Below, piece by piece: positions 1 through 7,870 of a stretch of DNA of 64,000 nucleotides. Below the pieces are notes generated by a model, which saw only the letters and a program-made list of their open reading frames with translations, had not been told where the DNA came from and searched no databases. Within the stretch, counting starts at the first letter, position 1. Every line of letters begins with the position of its first letter. A program made the translations under genes and the position numbers. This stretch comes from Phycisphaerales bacterium (GTDB taxonomy: Bacteria; Planctomycetota; Phycisphaerae; UBA1845): NCBI GenBank assembly GCA_020852275.1, contig JADZBE010000039.1, positions 186,001 through 250,000 on the forward strand, given 5' to 3'.

Positions 1-396
1 CGCGTGTACTTCGAGGCCGCGGACGACCAGGTGTGGACGATTATTCGCGGCGGCGAAACCATGTACCCGGCCGTCCGTTTTCGCGGCTACACCTTCGGCG
101 AGTTGAGCATCCACTTCCACTTCGCGCTGATCCTTCCGACGGGAGAGGAAATCAAGGTGTTTGAGTCGCTCTCGACGCACAACAGCGAGGATGGATCTGA
201 AATCGTCCTGCAGCGCCGGTTCGAGTTCGCCGGGATTCCGGAGAACACCAAGGTGCAGATGCCCCTGCGCGGGAACACGCCGTGGGACCGTTACGAAGTG
301 ATGGGCACGGGCGACGGGAAGGTGGACCGCGAGTCGGCCGTCATGACGCAGAAGCGCGACGGGTACAACATCTGCGGTTTCGCCTGGCGCAAGTAG
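1..396 (+). CDS. C-terminal fragment of an unrecognised protein
   Basis: The frame is open from the first base of the window, so this is the 3' end of a gene that begins upstream; the GTG at 4 is unlikely to be the real start. About 131 residues are visible, rich in aromatic residues and beta-strand-like patterns (FRGYTFGELSIHFHFAL), with no membrane segment. I do not recognise the family. It lies 92 nt upstream of a large secreted PA14/DUF1080 protein on the same strand and could share its transcript, but nothing in the fragment shows a function. Confidence 0.55.
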   Translation, partial: RVYFEAADDQVWTIIRGGETMYPAVRFRGYTFGELSIHFHFALILPTGEEIKVFESLSTHNSEDGSEIVLQRRFEFAGIPENTKVQMPLRGNTPWDRYEVMGTGDGKVDRESAVMTQKRDGYNICGFAWRK

Positions 397-488
397 CGCC
401 GCCGGCGTCCCGGTCGCGCCCCGCCGGGAAAGCGGGTTGAACTGAATGGCTCCTGTTTTCACGCGGGTTTCGCTGGAGAAGTGAGGAT

Positions 489-3131
489 ATGCTCAGTTTG
501 CCGATGAATGTTCTCGTGTCCGCTGCATGGGTCTGCGCCGCGGCGCAGGCGCCGCCGCCCGCCTCTGAAGGCGGCGCGCTGGTGCGGATCTACGACGTGG
601 GCCGGACCCTGACGCGCCTCTACCCCTTGCTGCCGGATCAGGCGCCGAACGTCTGCAAGGTCGTCCCCGCGATCGACCTGTCCGGGGAGCGCGGCGACTT
701 CGCGCCCATGAAGGACCAGTTTCTCACCGAAGTCACCGCCGTCCTTACGCTGGACAAGCCCGGCGAGTACACCTTCCGCGTCACCAGCGACGATGGCTCG
801 CGCGTGATTCTGGACAGCCGCCCGATCATCGACTTTGACGGACTGCAAGGCGGCACGTCGGCCACGGGTACGGTGGGGCTGATGCCCGGCGAACACACGC
901 TGCGCGTGGTGCACTTCGACAACAGCGGAGGAGAGCTGCTCAAGCTGGAATGGCGCAAGCCCGGCGTTGAGGGGGAGGCGTTTGAGAGCATCCCGACCAG
1001 CGTCTTGAGCGTGCCGCCGACGGAGCCGCGCTTCACGGCGCCGGGTTACAAGCGGGTCGATTTCGCGCTGAAGCGCGGGCGACCGGGGGATCAATCACCG
1101 TTGGAATCGGTGCATCCGGGCTACGATCTGCTTTCCATCCGCCCGCCGGCCGGCTTGAAATGCCGCGTGACCGGCTTGGCGTACCTCGGCGACGGCCGGC
1201 TCATGATCAGCCTGTGGGACGATCTCTACGGCGTGCTCGCCGCGACAGGGACCGAAAGCGACTCGTGGCAGAACGTGCGCAACCGCACGTTCGCGTATGG
1301 ACTGCAGGAGCCGATGGGCCTGGCGTTCGCCAAGGGTCAACTGTATGTCGCGCAGAAGGGGGAGTTGACGCGCCTGGTGGACAACAAGGGCGACTTCAAC
1401 GCCGTCAACGAGTACTGGACGGTCTGCAGCCACTGGCCTTACAGCGGCAACTTCGGCGAGTACACCTCCGGTCTGATCGCCAAGGACGGCGCGCTGTTCA
1501 CCACGCTGTCCATGCCGCTCGAACTCACCGGTCGCACGCTTCAACCTCAGCAAAAAGGACGCGGCACGGTGATCCGCATCGACCCGGACAAGGGCGAATA
1601 TGAGACGGTGGCGTCGGGGCTGCGCGGTCCATGCGGTCTGGGCCTCGGCGCGGATGGCGAGTTGTTCGCCACGGACGTGCAGGGCGATTGGGTTCCTTCG
1701 GGCAAGCTCGTGCACGTCAAGCAGGGGCGGTTCTTCGGCGCGCGCACCACGCCGGCGGGACTCTTCGAGGATCAGCCCGTTACGCCGCCGGCAGCCTGGC
1801 TGCCGCACGCGGAGGTGGCTGTGACGCCCACGCAGCCTACGGTCATCCCCGCGGGCCCGTATCAGGGACATATGCTCGTGGGCGATCTGACGCTGGCCAC
1901 CGTCCATCGCGTCGTGCTGGAGAAAGTGGGCGGCGAGTATCAGGGTTGCGTTTTCGCGTTTGCGGGCGGGTTTGAATCCGGCGTGGCGCGGCTCGAGTGG
2001 GCGCCGGACGGCTCGCTGCTCGTGGGCGGGTTCAGCGCGCCGGGCTGGGGACGCGAGGGTCGCCAGCCCTACGGTCTGCAGAAGCTGCGGCTCAATGGTA
2101 AGACCGCCTTCGAGATGTTCGCCGTGCGCGCGAAGTCCAACGGCATGGAGATCGAGTTCACCCAACCGCTGGCGCCGGGCGCGGGCTGGGACACGGGGTT
2201 CTACGAGGCCTCGCAGTGGCGCTATGAGCCGAAGGCCGATTTCGGCGGGGGCAAGGTGGACGAGGAAACGCTGGAGATCAAGTCCGCCAGCGTGTCCGAC
2301 GACCGCAAGCACGTCTTCCTTGAATTGCCCGGCATCAAGGCCGGTCGCGTCGTGTACGTGCGGCTGCTCGGCGGCTGGGCGAGCGAGTCCGGCGTGGAGC
2401 CGTGGGGAACTGAAGCCTGGTACACGATGAACACCGTTCCGAAGGATGCGCCGGGCAAACCGCTCACCAACGCGTACGCCTCCGCGCCGAACACGCTGAC
2501 CGAGGCCGAGAAGAAAGCCGGCTTCAAGCTGCTCTTCGACGGCAAGTCCACGGCGGGGTGGCGCGGTTTCAAGAAGCCCGACATGCCCGCGGGCTGGACG
2601 ATCGAGGACGGCTGCCTGACGCGCACGGGTCAGGGCGGGGACATCGTCACCGCGGACGAGTTCGACAACTTCGAGCTGACGCTGGAGTGGAAGATCGCCA
2701 AGGGCGGCAACAGCGGCATCTTCTACCGCGTGGGCGAGGGCGACGGGCTGGACGCCGTCTGGAGCACCGGACCCGAGATGCAGGTGCTCGACAACGACTT
2801 TCACAACGACGGGCAGAACCCGCTGACGTCGGCGGGATCGAACTACGCACTCTATCCCGCTCCGCGCGACCTGACGTTGCCCACGGGCCGGTTCAACCAG
2901 GTCCGGATTGTGGCGCAGGGCAACAAGGTCGAGCACTGGCTCAACGGCGTGAAAGTCTGCGCGTACGAGGTGAACAGCGAGGAGTGGAATAAGAAGGTCG
3001 CCGAGAGCAAGTTCAAGGCGCTGCCGCGCTACGGGCGCGAACCCAAGGGCCATGTCGCGTTGCAGGACCACGGGGACAAAGTCTCGTACCGCAACATCAA
3101 GATTCGACCGCTTCCTGCGGGCGGCGCGTAG
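489..3131 (+). CDS. Secreted PA14 / propeller / DUF1080 (3-keto-disaccharide hydrolase-like) protein
   Basis: An 880-residue protein with a short hydrophobic N-terminus (MNVLVSAAWVCAAAQA) that fits a signal peptide. Residues ~30-160 look like a PA14 domain (beta-rich, with the SDDGSRV and GEHTLRV motifs), residues ~190-530 like a PQQ/sorbosone-dehydrogenase-type beta-propeller, and residues ~675-875 match DUF1080, now called 3-keto-disaccharide hydrolase (GFKLLFDGKSTAGW at the domain start, SGIFYRV and PEMQVLDN inside). In planctomycetes and verrucomicrobia such proteins act outside the cytoplasm on sugars or glycans; the actual substrate cannot be read from sequence. A GAGGAT sequence almost abuts the ATG, so a start at 504 (second Met) is also possible. 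Confidence 0.85.
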   Translation: MLSLPMNVLVSAAWVCAAAQAPPPASEGGALVRIYDVGRTLTRLYPLLPDQAPNVCKVVPAIDLSGERGDFAPMKDQFLTEVTAVLTLDKPGEYTFRVTSDDGSRVILDSRPIIDFDGLQGGTSATGTVGLMPGEHTLRVVHFDNSGGELLKLEWRKPGVEGEAFESIPTSVLSVPPTEPRFTAPGYKRVDFALKRGRPGDQSPLESVHPGYDLLSIRPPAGLKCRVTGLAYLGDGRLMISLWDDLYGVLAATGTESDSWQNVRNRTFAYGLQEPMGLAFAKGQLYVAQKGELTRLVDNKGDFNAVNEYWTVCSHWPYSGNFGEYTSGLIAKDGALFTTLSMPLELTGRTLQPQQKGRGTVIRIDPDKGEYETVASGLRGPCGLGLGADGELFATDVQGDWVPSGKLVHVKQGRFFGARTTPAGLFEDQPVTPPAAWLPHAEVAVTPTQPTVIPAGPYQGHMLVGDLTLATVHRVVLEKVGGEYQGCVFAFAGGFESGVARLEWAPDGSLLVGGFSAPGWGREGRQPYGLQKLRLNGKTAFEMFAVRAKSNGMEIEFTQPLAPGAGWDTGFYEASQWRYEPKADFGGGKVDEETLEIKSASVSDDRKHVFLELPGIKAGRVVYVRLLGGWASESGVEPWGTEAWYTMNTVPKDAPGKPLTNAYASAPNTLTEAEKKAGFKLLFDGKSTAGWRGFKKPDMPAGWTIEDGCLTRTGQGGDIVTADEFDNFELTLEWKIAKGGNSGIFYRVGEGDGLDAVWSTGPEMQVLDNDFHNDGQNPLTSAGSNYALYPAPRDLTLPTGRFNQVRIVAQGNKVEHWLNGVKVCAYEVNSEEWNKKVAESKFKALPRYGREPKGHVALQDHGDKVSYRNIKIRPLPAGGA

Positions 3132-3448
3132 CACTCCGCAGGGGATTTCAGAACGGGCGCCTCGTCTCGTCGCCCGCGCACAGGCGGGGGTCCAGAGCAG
3201 CGTGTGCCACTGCTGTGTCAGCAGTGGCGTCACCCCGGCGGGCGAGGGTCCAGAGCGCAGCGGCAAATCGCTGGATTCCCGCCTGCGCGGGAATGACGAG
3301 CCTTGATCTTCACTTTGGTTGGAGGCGCCTGTCGAAGCCGCGCGTTCCGTGTCGCCCCGACAAGCCGCTGACGGTGAGTTTGCCTCGTCGGGCTGTCACA
3401 TCGCCGGCGGACTTTCGCAGGAATCCGCCCCGTTGGAGCTCCGCTTCG
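3132..3448. other. Intergenic region with a MITE-like palindromic repeat
   Basis: No gene seen. The 3' half holds the palindrome-ended repeat described at 3170-3297. A long open frame runs from 3215 into the acetyltransferase, but its first part is translation of the repeat. Confidence 0.6.
3170..3297. repeat. dRS3-like / MITE-like element (copy 1)
   Basis: The right end reads ATTCCCGCCTGCGCGGGAAT followed by GAC, a near-perfect palindrome. The left half carries related inverted sequence (CGCGCACAGGCGGGGGTCC and GTCACCCCGGCGGGC). The same ends occur at 17065-17163, 28204-28334 and 30570-30638, with half copies at 24904-24925 and 26155-26179. The layout, inverted ends with a short variable core and no gene inside, is that of a non-autonomous miniature element. 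The 20-nt core resembles the dRS3-type repeats known from Neisseria. Confidence 0.7.
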
Positions 3449-3940
3449 ATGATGCCCGAAGGCGTGCGTCTGCGACCGGCGTCCAATGCCGACGGCGAGG
3501 CCGTGCGGTCGCTGATTGGCGACGTGCTCCGCGAGTTCGGGCTGGTCTGCGATACGTGCGGGATAGACGCCGACCTGCTCGACCTCGAGCGGGCGTATCA
3601 TCAAGGCGGCGGACGGTTCGATGTGCTGGAGACCTGCGCGCCGGCGATCGTGGGCACGGTCGGGCTGGTCCCCATCCGCGAGGGTGTCTGCGAGCTTCGC
3701 AAGATGTATTTGCGCCCCGCCTGGCGCGGGCGCGGGTTGGGGCGGCGGCTTCTCGTCCATGCGATTCAGCAGGCGCGTGAGCTTGGCTTTCGCCGCATGG
3801 AACTCGAAACCGCGGCCGTCCTGACGGATGCGATCCGGCTGTACGAGAGTTTTGGCTTCGTGCCGATCAGCAGCGGCCACATGGCTTCTCGATGCGACCT
3901 GGCGTATGCGCTGGATCTGCAGCCGCCGGGGGATGGGTAA
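3449..3940 (+). CDS. GNAT family N-acetyltransferase
   Basis: A protein of about 163 residues with the GNAT acetyl-CoA-binding motif R-G-R-G-L-G-R-R-L, the conserved LRKMYLRPAWRG strand before it, and the closing IRLYESFGF motif. It should transfer an acetyl group from acetyl-CoA to a small molecule or N-terminus; the substrate is unknown. The open frame continues upstream to 3215 through the palindromic repeat, so I placed the start at the ATG-ATG pair at 3449/3452, which has GGAG about 10 nt upstream. Confidence 0.85.
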   Translation: MMPEGVRLRPASNADGEAVRSLIGDVLREFGLVCDTCGIDADLLDLERAYHQGGGRFDVLETCAPAIVGTVGLVPIREGVCELRKMYLRPAWRGRGLGRRLLVHAIQQARELGFRRMELETAAVLTDAIRLYESFGFVPISSGHMASRCDLAYALDLQPPGDG

Positions 3941-3982
3941 CGCCCTGTTTCAGAACCCGGGGGTTCGGAGGGAAACCCTCGC

Positions 3983-4036
3983 TCCCTCACGGTCGCGGCG
4001 CTGAACGGTCGCGGCTCTGAGCGGTCGCGGCTCTGA
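3983..4036. repeat. GGTCGCGGCTCTGA repeat cluster (copy 1)
   Basis: Three near-identical units of the form CGGTCGCGGCTCTGA follow one another between the acetyltransferase and ferredoxin genes. Read on the minus strand they give the frequent junk peptide EPRPSGS. The same family lies at 12428-12482, 14372-14435 and 17216-17361. Confidence 0.75.
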
Positions 4037-4134
4037 AAGACGAACGATGTGGTAATCCTGAGGCAGTCCCGTAGAAAGGCGAATGACGCGCGGGGGGACG
4101 GTGCGACCGGGGAAGAAGGCGGGCATCGACGATC

Positions 4135-4518
4135 ATGTCTAAGTTCGAACGTCACGTGTTCGTGTGCAACAACGAACGCGCGCCTGGGGATGCGCGGGGT
4201 TGCTGCGCGGAGCGGGGCGGCGCGGCGGTGCGCGAGCGGCTTAAGACCGAGGTTGCGGCGCGAGGGCTGAAGGGGCGCGTGCGCGTCAACCAGGCCGGCT
4301 GCCTCGACCAGTGCGAGCACGGCGTCACGGTTGTCGTCTATCCGGAGCAGGTCTGGTACGGCTTCGTCAAGCCGGAGGACGCCGTCGAGATCGTGGAGGA
4401 GCACCTGCTGCACAACCGCCCGGTGACGCGGCTGCGGCTGCCGGATGCCTGCATCAACACGGCGCACTGCCCGCATAAGCCGGGGGCGTCGGTGCAACTG
4501 GGAGGCGTGAAGCACTGA
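4135..4518 (+). CDS. (2Fe-2S) ferredoxin, thioredoxin-like fold
   Basis: A 127-residue protein of the Shethna/NuoE-like thioredoxin-fold ferredoxin family. Cys11, Cys23 (or Cys24), Cys56 and Cys60 fit the cluster-binding pattern C-x(11-12)-C-x(31-32)-C-x3-C, with the typical GCLDQCEHG loop. It should carry electrons in the cytoplasm; the partner enzyme is not encoded nearby. The C-terminal tail adds two further cysteines (DACINTAHCPH), longer than the minimal domain. No strong Shine-Dalgarno sequence precedes the ATG. Confidence 0.88.
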   Translation: MSKFERHVFVCNNERAPGDARGCCAERGGAAVRERLKTEVAARGLKGRVRVNQAGCLDQCEHGVTVVVYPEQVWYGFVKPEDAVEIVEEHLLHNRPVTRLRLPDACINTAHCPHKPGASVQLGGVKH

Positions 4519-4621
4519 TGCGGATGGGCCCGTACGTCACCAAGCCGCGACCCCTGCGGGGGCGCACGCGGCAGGGCAAGGGCGCTGCGACGCTCCGGTT
4601 TTCCGTTCAGTTGAATGTGCC

Positions 4622-5431
4622 ATGAAGACCCTGATCTTCGCCATGCCCGCGTTCTTCCGCCGCTCGGTCGCGGTCATGATTCAGTACCGCGGCGAGATGC
4701 TCCTCTGGGCGTTCTGGGGCGTGGTGTATCCGGCGGTGGCGATGGCGATGTGGAGCGCCGCGATCGCCGGAAAGCAAGGGGGGGGGGACATCCGTGGGTT
4801 CTCCTCGGGCGATTTCGCCGCGTACTTCCTGCTGACCATGATCGTCGGGCACCTGTGCACGGCGTGGGACGTGTACGAGATGGGCTATTTCGTCCGCACG
4901 GGGGCGATGTCGCCGAAGCTGCTGAGGCCCATCCTGCCGGTGTGGGAGAGCCTGTCGGACAACCTGGCGTACAAGGTGACGACGACGGCGATCCTCGCGC
5001 CGATCTGGATCGTCATCGCGTACCTGACGGCGCCCCGCGTGGAGCTGGGGGTGGCGAGCCTGGCGGCGGGGGTGATGGCGACGGTGCTGGCCTCGGCGCT
5101 GAACTTCCTGTGGGGTTACATCGTAGCGCTGTCGTCGTTCTGGTTCACGCGGTCGGAGGCGGTGGGACAGCTCTGGTTCGGCGCGTCGTTGTTCTTCGGC
5201 GGGCGGCTGGCGCCGCTGACGATCCTGCCGCCGCTGCTGCAGCGGTTGGCGGACCTGATGCCCTTCAAGTGGATCATCTACTTCCCCGCCGCGGCGCTGA
5301 TGGGCAAGCTCCAGCCGCGCGAGCTGGCAATCGGACTGGGGTGGCAGCTTGCATGGCTGGGGGCGGGAATCGCCGTGTTCCGGTTCATCTGGCGCAGCGC
5401 CGTGAAACGGTATTCAGCCGTCGGCGCATAG
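4622..5431 (+). CDS. ABC-2 type transporter permease (DUF990-like)
   Basis: A 269-residue integral membrane protein with about six hydrophobic segments, resembling the ABC-2/DUF990 permease family of export systems. Such permeases need an ATPase and often a second permease; neither lies in this window, so the gene is an orphan here. A run of ten G at about 4778-4787 lies in frame (codons for Q-G-G-G-D) and could slip. The gene is convergent with the minus-strand gene ending at 5531. Confidence 0.8.
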   Translation: MKTLIFAMPAFFRRSVAVMIQYRGEMLLWAFWGVVYPAVAMAMWSAAIAGKQGGGDIRGFSSGDFAAYFLLTMIVGHLCTAWDVYEMGYFVRTGAMSPKLLRPILPVWESLSDNLAYKVTTTAILAPIWIVIAYLTAPRVELGVASLAAGVMATVLASALNFLWGYIVALSSFWFTRSEAVGQLWFGASLFFGGRLAPLTILPPLLQRLADLMPFKWIIYFPAAALMGKLQPRELAIGLGWQLAWLGAGIAVFRFIWRSAVKRYSAVGA

Positions 5432-5530
5432 ACGCGCGCGGCGCGGCGGGCCACCCTGCCGAGCGGCGGGCTGCACCGGAGCACGTCGCCCCCGCGCGGG
5501 CGCGCGCCTCCTCCTGTTCGGCGCAGAGGA

Positions 5531-6334
5531 TCACGCCCGTTGCGAGCTTTTTGAGGGCGGGGCCGGCTCGGCTCGGAGGCGCGCCTGCAGGACAGGCTCA
5601 ATCGCGTCAAACTCATGCGCGCGGCGCGACAGAGGGAAGCGATGCCGCAGGAGACGCCCGACGCGCAGCGCCTCGATGAGATTCCGCTCCGCCACGGCTG
5701 CTCGGAACTCCCGGCACAGTTCGAGCATGCCTTCTTCGTCGCCTGCTTCGTGCAGCGCACGCGCTTCGTTCAGCAGGGGACGTCCGGGCAGCAACGACGG
5801 GCCGGGCACCAAGGACGCGCCGGGCACTGGAGACGGGCCCGGCGCAAGGGACGGGCCGGAAGCCAAGGGTGGGCCGGGCACGGCGCGCGGCGCCTCAGAA
5901 TGCGGTGGGTTCCGCTGATCCACGAGCGGCGGATACAAAAACCCGTGATCGACCTCCGGCTCGCAGGCCGTCGCCGTAAGCATGATTGTCGGCGAGCCTT
6001 CGAACGTGTCTGACGTCAGTTCCAGGGGTGAGACGGCGGGGACCGGCGAGCCGTGAAGTCGCAGCGTCGCCTCGAGCAGGTGGATGCGGTGGTTCTGCCG
6101 AGCGATGCGCTCGCGAAGCTGCGCCACCAGATCCGCCAGCGACATCAGCCGGTACAGCACCACGGACACCAGCAGCGCGCCGAGCACCCAGAGCGCCTTG
6201 CGGACGGACTCCTGCACTTGTCCGTTGACGGCGGACTGCGCCAGGTTTCCCAGACCCGCGAGGATCCCCAAGGCGGCGACCGTCACCAGCCCCGCGCGCA
6301 GCCGCCACCAGAACTTCGCGTGGTGCGCGAGCAT
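5531..6334 (-). CDS. Membrane protein with Pro-rich linker, function unknown
   Basis: A 267-residue protein with two N-terminal transmembrane segments (about residues 15-35 and 50-70), then a short coiled-coil-like stretch (LVAQLRERIARQNHRIHLLEA), a Pro/Gly/Ser-rich repeat (PGPSLVPGAS-type units, about residues 160-200) and a C-terminal helical domain. I placed the start at the ATG at 6334; the frame extends to a TTG at 6373. It lies 58 nt downstream of manA on the same strand and is probably co-transcribed. I do not recognise the family. Confidence 0.65.
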   Translation of the reverse strand: MLAHHAKFWWRLRAGLVTVAALGILAGLGNLAQSAVNGQVQESVRKALWVLGALLVSVVLYRLMSLADLVAQLRERIARQNHRIHLLEATLRLHGSPVPAVSPLELTSDTFEGSPTIMLTATACEPEVDHGFLYPPLVDQRNPPHSEAPRAVPGPPLASGPSLAPGPSPVPGASLVPGPSLLPGRPLLNEARALHEAGDEEGMLELCREFRAAVAERNLIEALRVGRLLRHRFPLSRRAHEFDAIEPVLQARLRAEPAPPSKSSQRA

Positions 6335-6392
6335 CAGACCGCCCAGACGATGTTGTGCCCCTCTGCGGCGCAATGACCGGGATCCCTCGTTC

Positions 6393-7508
6393 TCAGTCCG
6401 CTTTGCCCTGGCCGCGCGGCGGCACGTTCAGACTCACCAGCGTCGCGTCGCCCGCGCCCGCCGCCCGCAGGCTCTCGCGGTCCGGGCGCGCGTACTCCGC
6501 CAGGTCGCTGCGGATCGGCACCGTGATCTCCAGCCAGGAACAATCGTCATCCGTTCGCACGCGAGCCTCCTTCATGCCCGCGGGGAGCAGCAGAGTGTCG
6601 CCGCGGGAAAACGGAATCGTTACGCGATCCGCCCCCCAGCGGCAACTGGCCTCGCCGCGACCGGAAAGCACCATCCACGTCACCATCTCATCGTAGGGAA
6701 TGTCCTGCTCGACGCCGTCCACCATGCGGACGCGCTCGACGCGGAACGACTCACAGGTGATCAGCCGCGTCACCGCCGTCCAGACGCTGGCGACGTGCGA
6801 TCTCGCCTCCGCTGCCGCGACGTCGAGGTCGAGCTGGACGCAGCGCAGCGCCTCGGCGACGTGCAGGTCCCGCGGTCGGCCCGTCAGCGGATCCACGCGA
6901 TTCCAGTCGTGCAGCCGGTAGGTGACGTCGCCCGGCGTTTGAACTTCCGCCACGAGGACGCCGGCGCCGAGCGCGTGGACGGTGCCCGCCGGGAGATAGA
7001 ACGCCTGCCCCGGCTTGACGGGGATGCGTTGCAGGACGGATTCGACCTCGCCCGCCTCGACGGCGCGGCCCAGATGCGCCCTGTCCGCGCCCGGCAGGAG
7101 TCCGCGGTAGATGCACGCGCCGCCCGTTGCGCCGACCACGTACCAAGCCTCATGCTTGAAGGACACGGCTCCCCCCGAGGCGAGTGCAGCTTCGGGCGTC
7201 GGGTGAACCTGCACGCTGAGCGTGTCCCGCGCGTCGAGGTATTTCAGCAGGAGCGGGAACCGGCCTTGCGCAAGCGGCGCGCGTCCCATCAGCGCGACGC
7301 CCCACTCCGCGACAAGTTGCCGCAGCGTTCGGCCTTGCGCCGGGCCTCGCGCGACGACGCTCACGTCTTCGTGCAGGTCCGCAAGCTCCCAGCTCTCGCC
7401 GATCCCTGGGTGCGGCGGAAGCGGCTTGCCGAGCACCTGCTCCAGCGCCCGTCCGCCCCACAGCCGCGGCTTGAAGATCGGCTGAAAGATCAAGGGGTGG
7501 ACATCCAT
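6393..7508 (-). CDS. manA: Mannose-6-phosphate isomerase, class I
   Basis: A 371-residue cupin-fold enzyme interconverting mannose-6-phosphate and fructose-6-phosphate in the cytoplasm, feeding GDP-mannose or mannose catabolism. The zinc ligands of the type I family are visible: Gln100 and His102 in LSVQVHPT, Glu120 in KHEAWYV, and His179 in LPAGTVHALG. The N-terminal motif KPRLWGG and the GESWEL segment are typical of the short bacterial class. The ATG at 7508 has GAGGAA about 6 nt upstream. Confidence 0.93.
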   Translation of the reverse strand: MDVHPLIFQPIFKPRLWGGRALEQVLGKPLPPHPGIGESWELADLHEDVSVVARGPAQGRTLRQLVAEWGVALMGRAPLAQGRFPLLLKYLDARDTLSVQVHPTPEAALASGGAVSFKHEAWYVVGATGGACIYRGLLPGADRAHLGRAVEAGEVESVLQRIPVKPGQAFYLPAGTVHALGAGVLVAEVQTPGDVTYRLHDWNRVDPLTGRPRDLHVAEALRCVQLDLDVAAAEARSHVASVWTAVTRLITCESFRVERVRMVDGVEQDIPYDEMVTWMVLSGRGEASCRWGADRVTIPFSRGDTLLLPAGMKEARVRTDDDCSWLEITVPIRSDLAEYARPDRESLRAAGAGDATLVSLNVPPRGQGKAD

Positions 7509-7870
7509 GCTCGGTTCCTCGAGAGGTGGAGACGCGCTGTCGGCGCCGCCGTTTCTCGCGACGTACGCTCAGCAAGGTATAGCCGACCCGCGCGATGCCT
7601 TCCAGTCAGGTTTGCCGACCTGAGGCGTGGGCGCGCTTCGAGGGGCGTGCCAGGCGCAGCGTCGTGGTGCGTTCGTGCCTTGCCCTCCACGATCAGGCGA
7701 GGGCGCCGGACCGCGCCACGCTGCCGCCGAGTCCAACCGACTTTCTCGGACCCTTCCCGCGTATCGGTCCTCTGCCCGCCGCTAACCGACCCGCCCAACG
7801 TGGTTCGCCGATGACCGATGAGCGGAGCCTTGGCTCCCCGAGGCGCAGAGCGGGGCCGGATGGGACAATC

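Noticed and set aside
1095..3266. Long minus-strand frame (723 codons) opposite the PA14/DUF1080 gene
   Set aside because: It is a shadow caused by high GC at third positions; its translation is Arg/Ala-rich with no domain, and the plus strand encodes a recognised protein.
3215..3448. N-terminal extension of the acetyltransferase
   Set aside because: It is translation of a dispersed palindromic repeat; a Met pair with GGAG upstream gives the normal GNAT length.
6084..7814. Long plus-strand frame opposite manA
   Set aside because: Shadow frame; manA has its zinc ligands and ribosome site.
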